Assembly: GCA_025060195.1 (NCBI GenBank)
Contig: JANXCQ010000026.1
Coordinates: 1 to 60,495 of the forward strand
DNA from: Gemmatales bacterium
Lineage (GTDB): Bacteria > Planctomycetota > Planctomycetia > Gemmatales > HRBIN36
DNA length: 60,495 nucleotides
Direction of reading: 5' to 3'
The position numbers were made by a program, and so were the translations under genes. The notes under the pieces were generated by a model that was not told the origin of the DNA, searched no databases, and worked only from the letters and a program-made list of their open reading frames with translations. Positions within the stretch are counted from its first letter, which is position 1, and the number at the start of each line of letters is the position of its first letter. This document shows, piece after piece, positions 56,999 through 60,495 of the stretch.

Positions 56999-58088
56999 GT
57001 ACGCCTACACCTAAGTAATTGACGCAGTGCCACAGTTTCTCACGCACCGTCTCAGGACTTCCCACGATAGCATAATAACCTTCCTCAATGTCCTGCCAGC
57101 TATGTTCAGGTGATAGAAATGCGCCCCGCTGGGACAAAATCGCCTGGGCCGACTTTTCTGACGTATATCCAGGTGGCACGAGACCAATCCCCTTGAGACA
57201 GTTGTGAACGAAATACTTGAAGTGGGGCCAAAATTCCTCGTAGGCTTGCCGGTCGGTCTCTGCCACATACACAGCGACACCCCAGCCCATTTGCTCAGGC
57301 CTCGCCTCATAACCATACTTACCGCACACCTCGCGGAACCGATCAAAAACCCGCTTATTTGTATCAATATGGAAATAGGGAAGCCCCATGTAAGCAAACC
57401 GCTTCTCGGCCACTAATTCGATCGTCTCTAAGCTGCCGATTCCTGGAATCCAAATTGGGGGATGCGGTTGTTGTAAGGGGCGTGGCCAGATGTTAACGTG
57501 GCGAAAGAAATAATGCTTGCTATTCCACAGGAAAGGTCCTGGCTTGGTCCAGGCTTGAATAATCAGTTCCAGGGCCTCTCGAAAGCGCTCGCGAGCATAG
57601 GTGGGATTTACCTGATACGAAAAATACTCTGGGCCGCTGCCTACCACCATACCCGCGATTAACCGCCCGCCGCTCATCACGTCGAGCATCGCATATTCTT
57701 CGGCTACTCGCAGCGGTGGATTATAGAGTGGCAACGCGTCGCCAATCACGGCAATGCGAATTCGCTTGGTCAACTGCGTCAAGGCGGCTGCCATTAGATT
57801 AGGAGAGGGCATTAAGCCATAAGCGTTTTGATGATGTTCATTGACACAAACGCCATCGAAGCCTAACTCTTCGGCCCATGCTAAGGTATTTAGATACTCG
57901 CGATATAGCTCACAACCTCGCTGAGGATCGTATAAACTGTTAGGACACCATACCCAGGCCGAGTCATAGCGCTGGGCAAAGTCCGCAGGCAGGTACGGCC
58001 AACTCATAAGGTGAAAAAGAAACACCTGCGGTAGGGTAGCTTGAGCGCTAACGCCGTTTGATGATGCTTGACTTATCGCGTGCGACAT
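56853..58088 (-). CDS. Luciferase-like (LLM class) flavin-dependent monooxygenase
   Basis: 411 residues, bacterial luciferase fold. ELGFDGVCVNEHHQNAYGLMPSPN (residues ~75-98), LPLYNPPLRVAEEYAMLDVMSGGRLIAGM (~120-148), where D-x-x-S-G-G-R binds flavin phosphate, and PIWIPGIGSLETIELVAEKRF. Uses reduced FMN/F420 and O2; the substrate is unknown. It is close to an EamA exporter gene whose 3' end it overlaps by 146 bp, so the two genes are convergent. Confidence 0.9.
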   Translation of the reverse strand: MSHAISQASSNGVSAQATLPQVFLFHLMSWPYLPADFAQRYDSAWVWCPNSLYDPQRGCELYREYLNTLAWAEELGFDGVCVNEHHQNAYGLMPSPNLMAAALTQLTKRIRIAVIGDALPLYNPPLRVAEEYAMLDVMSGGRLIAGMVVGSGPEYFSYQVNPTYARERFREALELIIQAWTKPGPFLWNSKHYFFRHVNIWPRPLQQPHPPIWIPGIGSLETIELVAEKRFAYMGLPYFHIDTNKRVFDRFREVCGKYGYEARPEQMGWGVAVYVAETDRQAYEEFWPHFKYFVHNCLKGIGLVPPGYTSEKSAQAILSQRGAFLSPEHSWQDIEEGYYAIVGSPETVREKLWHCVNYLGVGVLMLGFQAGSLPHSLARQSLSLFAREVLPYLKQARTATPMPEKLMPHPR

Positions 58089-58444
58089 GAGTCAGTCCCA
58101 CGAAAAAGCTTACTTACCCTTATTGATTAGCGAAGTTTCCCTGGGGCAATTATATTCGTACTTATCCGACGAACAGCCCACGCGCGGCAGTAGCCTAAGC
58201 TAGGCCTAAAGACCTCGCTTCTAACTCAGTCCTTTAGAACTGATTCGCAGGGAATAGCTTCGCCCAACTTTCGCTCCGCATGCTCTAATGTTTCATGCAG
58301 GCAAAATGCTACAGGATTCGCTGCATGTTTTACTGACCGAAAACCACTTTTGCCGCCCTAACTATAAGCAGAGGTACAAACACTATGGCCGCGACAGCCA
58401 ATTTACAACAGCCAGCCGACAAACTCCAAAGTACCCATCATCAG
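58089..58444. other. Intergenic
   Basis: 356 bases between the monooxygenase start and the tRNA 3' end. No gene seen; it must hold the monooxygenase promoter. Confidence 0.4.
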
Positions 58445-58518
58445 CGCGCCCGGAGGGACTCGAACCCCCAACCGTCGGTTCCGAAGACCGATGCTCTATC
58501 CAGTTGAGCTACGGGCGC
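58445..58518 (-). tRNA. tRNA-Arg (anticodon TCG)
   Basis: The minus strand folds as a standard cloverleaf: acceptor GCGCCCG with CGGGCGC, D stem GCTC/GAGC, anticodon stem TCGGT/ACCGA with loop CTTCGGA (anticodon TCG, reading CGA-family Arg codons), T stem with TTCGAGT loop, discriminator G. CCA is not encoded (CTG follows), so it is added post-transcriptionally. Confidence 0.95.
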
Positions 58519-58917
58519 TTCGCAGCGTTAATTATTATGCGACAATCACTGTTCGGGCAAGCCCAATGGCCTTCATATCGGCCTAGCCCCTCGGGGGAGC
58601 GGTAATACGGAAATTTTGGAAATGACAACAATTTCTTCATGTGGGCAGTCCAACAGCTTAGCCCCATCAGCCCAGCATGTATGTCGCCCACTACAAACCC
58701 CACAAGAAGGCAATGCCGGCCTTGAACAAGTAGGCTTTTTTCGGGATAAATGCACACCTGAAACTTACGCACTTTTTCTGGCCGATTGTGACCTTACACG
58801 GTCTCCAAACCACACTGCCGGCACCTCCCGTATATCATTCGCGTACGGGCTGAACCACCTACGCGCGGGCTTCTCAAACTTGACGATGATTTCATCGCCT
58901 ATGCCTTAGAGTAGCGT
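58519..58917. other. Intergenic, 399 bp
   Basis: Between the tRNA 5' end and the cmr1 stop. No gene and, importantly, no regularly spaced repeats: there is no CRISPR array here. Confidence 0.5.
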
Positions 58918-60342
58918 TTAGCTTCGCTTAGATTCCGGCGAGGATGGAACATAGCGAAACATGGCCTCTCGACCACTGATTGACTGAATGACGACGGCAA
59001 TTTCCTCCCCGGGTTTCTTATCAGCGGGTACCTCGTTGCTGTTGACAATTGGCCCCTCCAGGGAGCTGCCCACTATTCGCGCTTTCCAGCCACCTTTTTT
59101 AGTTCTCTCAGCCAATAAGACAGCCTTTACTTCTTGTCCAGTCCTATAAGGAGAAGTTGGAGATGAACTGCTCGAAGAGGAGGAGCTTGCCGGGCCCGAA
59201 GACCTTGATGAAACTTGCGGCAGTGATAGACTGGAACGCTTTTTCAGTTCGGCTTCAACGTATTTCATAAACTCTCCCAGAAACTTAGTGCTCTGTGACA
59301 AGTCGGGTAAATACGGCGCTGGGAAAGCTACCACACGGATAATATATTTATCGCCCTGCTTAGCCACATGAATACAAACCGGCGAAGCATGTCGGTTAGT
59401 ATCCTTGACGGGCTTTCTGAGTTCGAAGCTGCCTTTCAACGGCTGCCCGATCCGACGCGGCAACCCCAAGGCCCTTTTCTCAAGGTTGTGCGCATATCGC
59501 TTGGCAAACGCTTGGTAGGCAAATCCTATTTGATCTAACACCAGCCAGATATCGGGCCACGTGAAGGCTACTTCGATAGGTCCTATGAGATATTCTATCG
59601 AGGGTGAATGATAGTACAATTCAGTAAACTGATTGCCTAAGCCTAAGCGCTGTCGTAGGTCTCGACCTACCTGTTTACATTTCTCTAAACTCCATTCCTC
59701 AGGCGAGACCACTATTTGCAATGAGCCGAATCCTTTACGCGATTTCGCTCCGACACCGCCGAAGTGACAAAGCAGCCAGAGCGCTGCTAAAGCTTGATTC
59801 AGCACTTGTTGAGGACTAATAATAACTTTCTCTTCTGGCTTTTTGTTCCTAAGCGGGGGTTGCCAAATGGCTCGTCGTATTCGAAAGACAATCGCCCAAC
59901 GCATTCCCGGCGCTAAATAATTCCGCCGACGGTGCTGCCCGCGAATTTGCTCATCCATGCCATACGAAAGGTACCATAATCCCTGAGTGGTCTTTGTAGG
60001 ATCCGAATTGGGGATGCCGTAATTTGATCTTTTCTGGCTATTGTCAAAGTTCGCTTTATTCCTTTTGTCGTAAGCTTCGACAACTGGATCACCCAAAGGC
60101 CTAACAATGATTTGGACAGCGCCGCCACATTCGGTATCTCCCCAGATCGCGGCTTCTAAGCGACGCAAGATGCTTACACTAACGAACCCTGCATGTAAAG
60201 TGCGCCACCACCAGCGCAACAGACCGCGGAGTGTCGCCGAACGTAAGTCACAGCCCTTCTGAGCTTCGGGGCCAAACTGTTCCGCCCCGGCGAAGAAACC
60301 CGGAGTGATTAGTTCGACCTCAACCCTGCACTCTAAGCGCAA
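58918..60342 (-). CDS. cmr1: Type III-B CRISPR RAMP protein Cmr1 with extra C-terminal domain
   Basis: 474 residues. The RAMP fold begins with VELITPGFFAGAEQFG and the family hallmark LRSATLRGLLRWWWRTLHAG (residues ~32-51, consensus ElRp.s.rG.lRfWwRal); the second RAMP half carries the Gly-rich GGVGAKSRKGFGSLQI near residue 200. Cmr1 caps the Cmr effector complex at the crRNA 3' end. From ~370 a polyserine linker (ASSSSSSSSSPTSP) leads to a ~70-residue beta-rich tail (TGQEVKAVLLAERTKKGGW ... GEEIAVVIQSISG) with OB/S1-like character. The start is a TTG; no ATG/GTG exists upstream before the frame's TAA. The rest of the locus lies beyond the right edge. Confidence 0.88.
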   Translation of the reverse strand: MRLECRVEVELITPGFFAGAEQFGPEAQKGCDLRSATLRGLLRWWWRTLHAGFVSVSILRRLEAAIWGDTECGGAVQIIVRPLGDPVVEAYDKRNKANFDNSQKRSNYGIPNSDPTKTTQGLWYLSYGMDEQIRGQHRRRNYLAPGMRWAIVFRIRRAIWQPPLRNKKPEEKVIISPQQVLNQALAALWLLCHFGGVGAKSRKGFGSLQIVVSPEEWSLEKCKQVGRDLRQRLGLGNQFTELYYHSPSIEYLIGPIEVAFTWPDIWLVLDQIGFAYQAFAKRYAHNLEKRALGLPRRIGQPLKGSFELRKPVKDTNRHASPVCIHVAKQGDKYIIRVVAFPAPYLPDLSQSTKFLGEFMKYVEAELKKRSSLSLPQVSSRSSGPASSSSSSSSSPTSPYRTGQEVKAVLLAERTKKGGWKARIVGSSLEGPIVNSNEVPADKKPGEEIAVVIQSISGREAMFRYVPSSPESKRS

Positions 60343-60495
60343 AGCCTTATTGGAAGCAGTAGCCTCCTGCCACGTTCGTTTTACTGACTCCTGAGTAGTT
60401 GCATCTAAGTCCTGGCAGAGTTCGAATTCGTGCCCTGGTTAGCTCCAAAGCCAAGTGCTCCTTGGCGGCTCGATCCCCGCGAGGGCATCGCCCGT
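60343..60495 (-). other. Upstream edge of cmr1, unresolved
   Basis: One frame reads AKEHLALELTRARIRTLPG and goes on to a TAA just before cmr1; another reads GDALAGIEPPRSTWLWS then TAA. Either could be the 3' end of an upstream gene of the locus, ending close to cmr1. The piece is too short to identify. Confidence 0.3.

Noticed and set aside
58445..58917. Possible CRISPR array near cmr1
   Set aside because: No regularly spaced repeats between the tRNA and cmr1; the palindromic look near 58450 is the tRNA itself.

Overview
The window comes from a planctomycete, most likely a Gemmataceae-type lineage (Gemmata/Thermogemmata-like). The basis is a set of families that together are close to diagnostic of the phylum: a DUF1559 prepilin-like protein with a small lipoprotein beside it, DUF1501 and DUF1549/DUF1553 secreted proteins, an LEVLEDR-type N-terminal signature, leucine-rich-repeat (LRR) proteins with 24-residue repeats, an EF-hand protein, FHA/GAF/PP2C and Ser/Thr-kinase signalling proteins, and DevC-type ABC export genes. 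Species assignment is inference only.

Layout. 1-12 kb is gene-poor and degraded: the end of a Na+/Ca2+ exchanger gene, an acidic LEVLEDR protein, a DUF1501 tail fragment, the lipoprotein/DUF1559 pair, an FAD oxidoreductase, then about 5.6 kb holding only relics (a second DUF1501 tail, a parallel beta-helix pseudogene with two amber stops, an LRR gene with one in-frame TGA), followed by an intact LRR paralogue. 12.4-17.4 kb is a minus-strand operon DUF1549/1553 > DUF1501 > EF-hand protein. 17.6-26.4 kb is largely housekeeping: mnmE, a sugar epimerase, a HAD phosphatase, a GT39-like glycosyltransferase, trmL and ftsK. 26.4-30 kb is a self-contained export operon (TetR > DevC-like permease > ATPase > HlyD adaptor) with a perfect 22-bp palindrome just upstream of the TetR start. 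30.3-39.6 kb has thrS, an alpha/beta hydrolase, an ARPP-1 protein, an esterase, lutA-lutB (no lutC nearby) and a COG2509 flavoprotein. 40-41.8 kb is a third LRR paralogue, broken by one frameshift. 41.8-49.6 kb has a VWA protein, an FHA-GAF-PP2C phosphatase, a large secreted hypothetical protein, a MATE exporter and a Tat-type sugar isomerase-like protein. 50.3-53.1 kb is a small FHA gene followed by a multiply broken FHA-ABC ATPase-ABC permease pseudogene. 53.1-58.1 kb has an ATP-grasp enzyme, a membrane-anchored Ser/Thr kinase, an EamA transporter and a luciferase-like monooxygenase. tRNA-Arg(TCG) follows, and the window ends in a type III-B CRISPR gene (cmr1) whose protein carries an extra C-terminal domain after a polyserine linker.

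The most distinctive features are (1) the Cmr1 fusion at the edge of a type III-B locus that continues beyond the window; (2) a family of three LRR proteins sharing one N-terminal module, two of them disrupted by a single lesion; and (3) an Rv1747-like FHA-ABC exporter that has decayed in place beside an intact FHA gene and close to a Ser/Thr kinase gene. No complete new system is provable from this window alone. No CRISPR array, rRNA, insertion sequence or phage module was seen.
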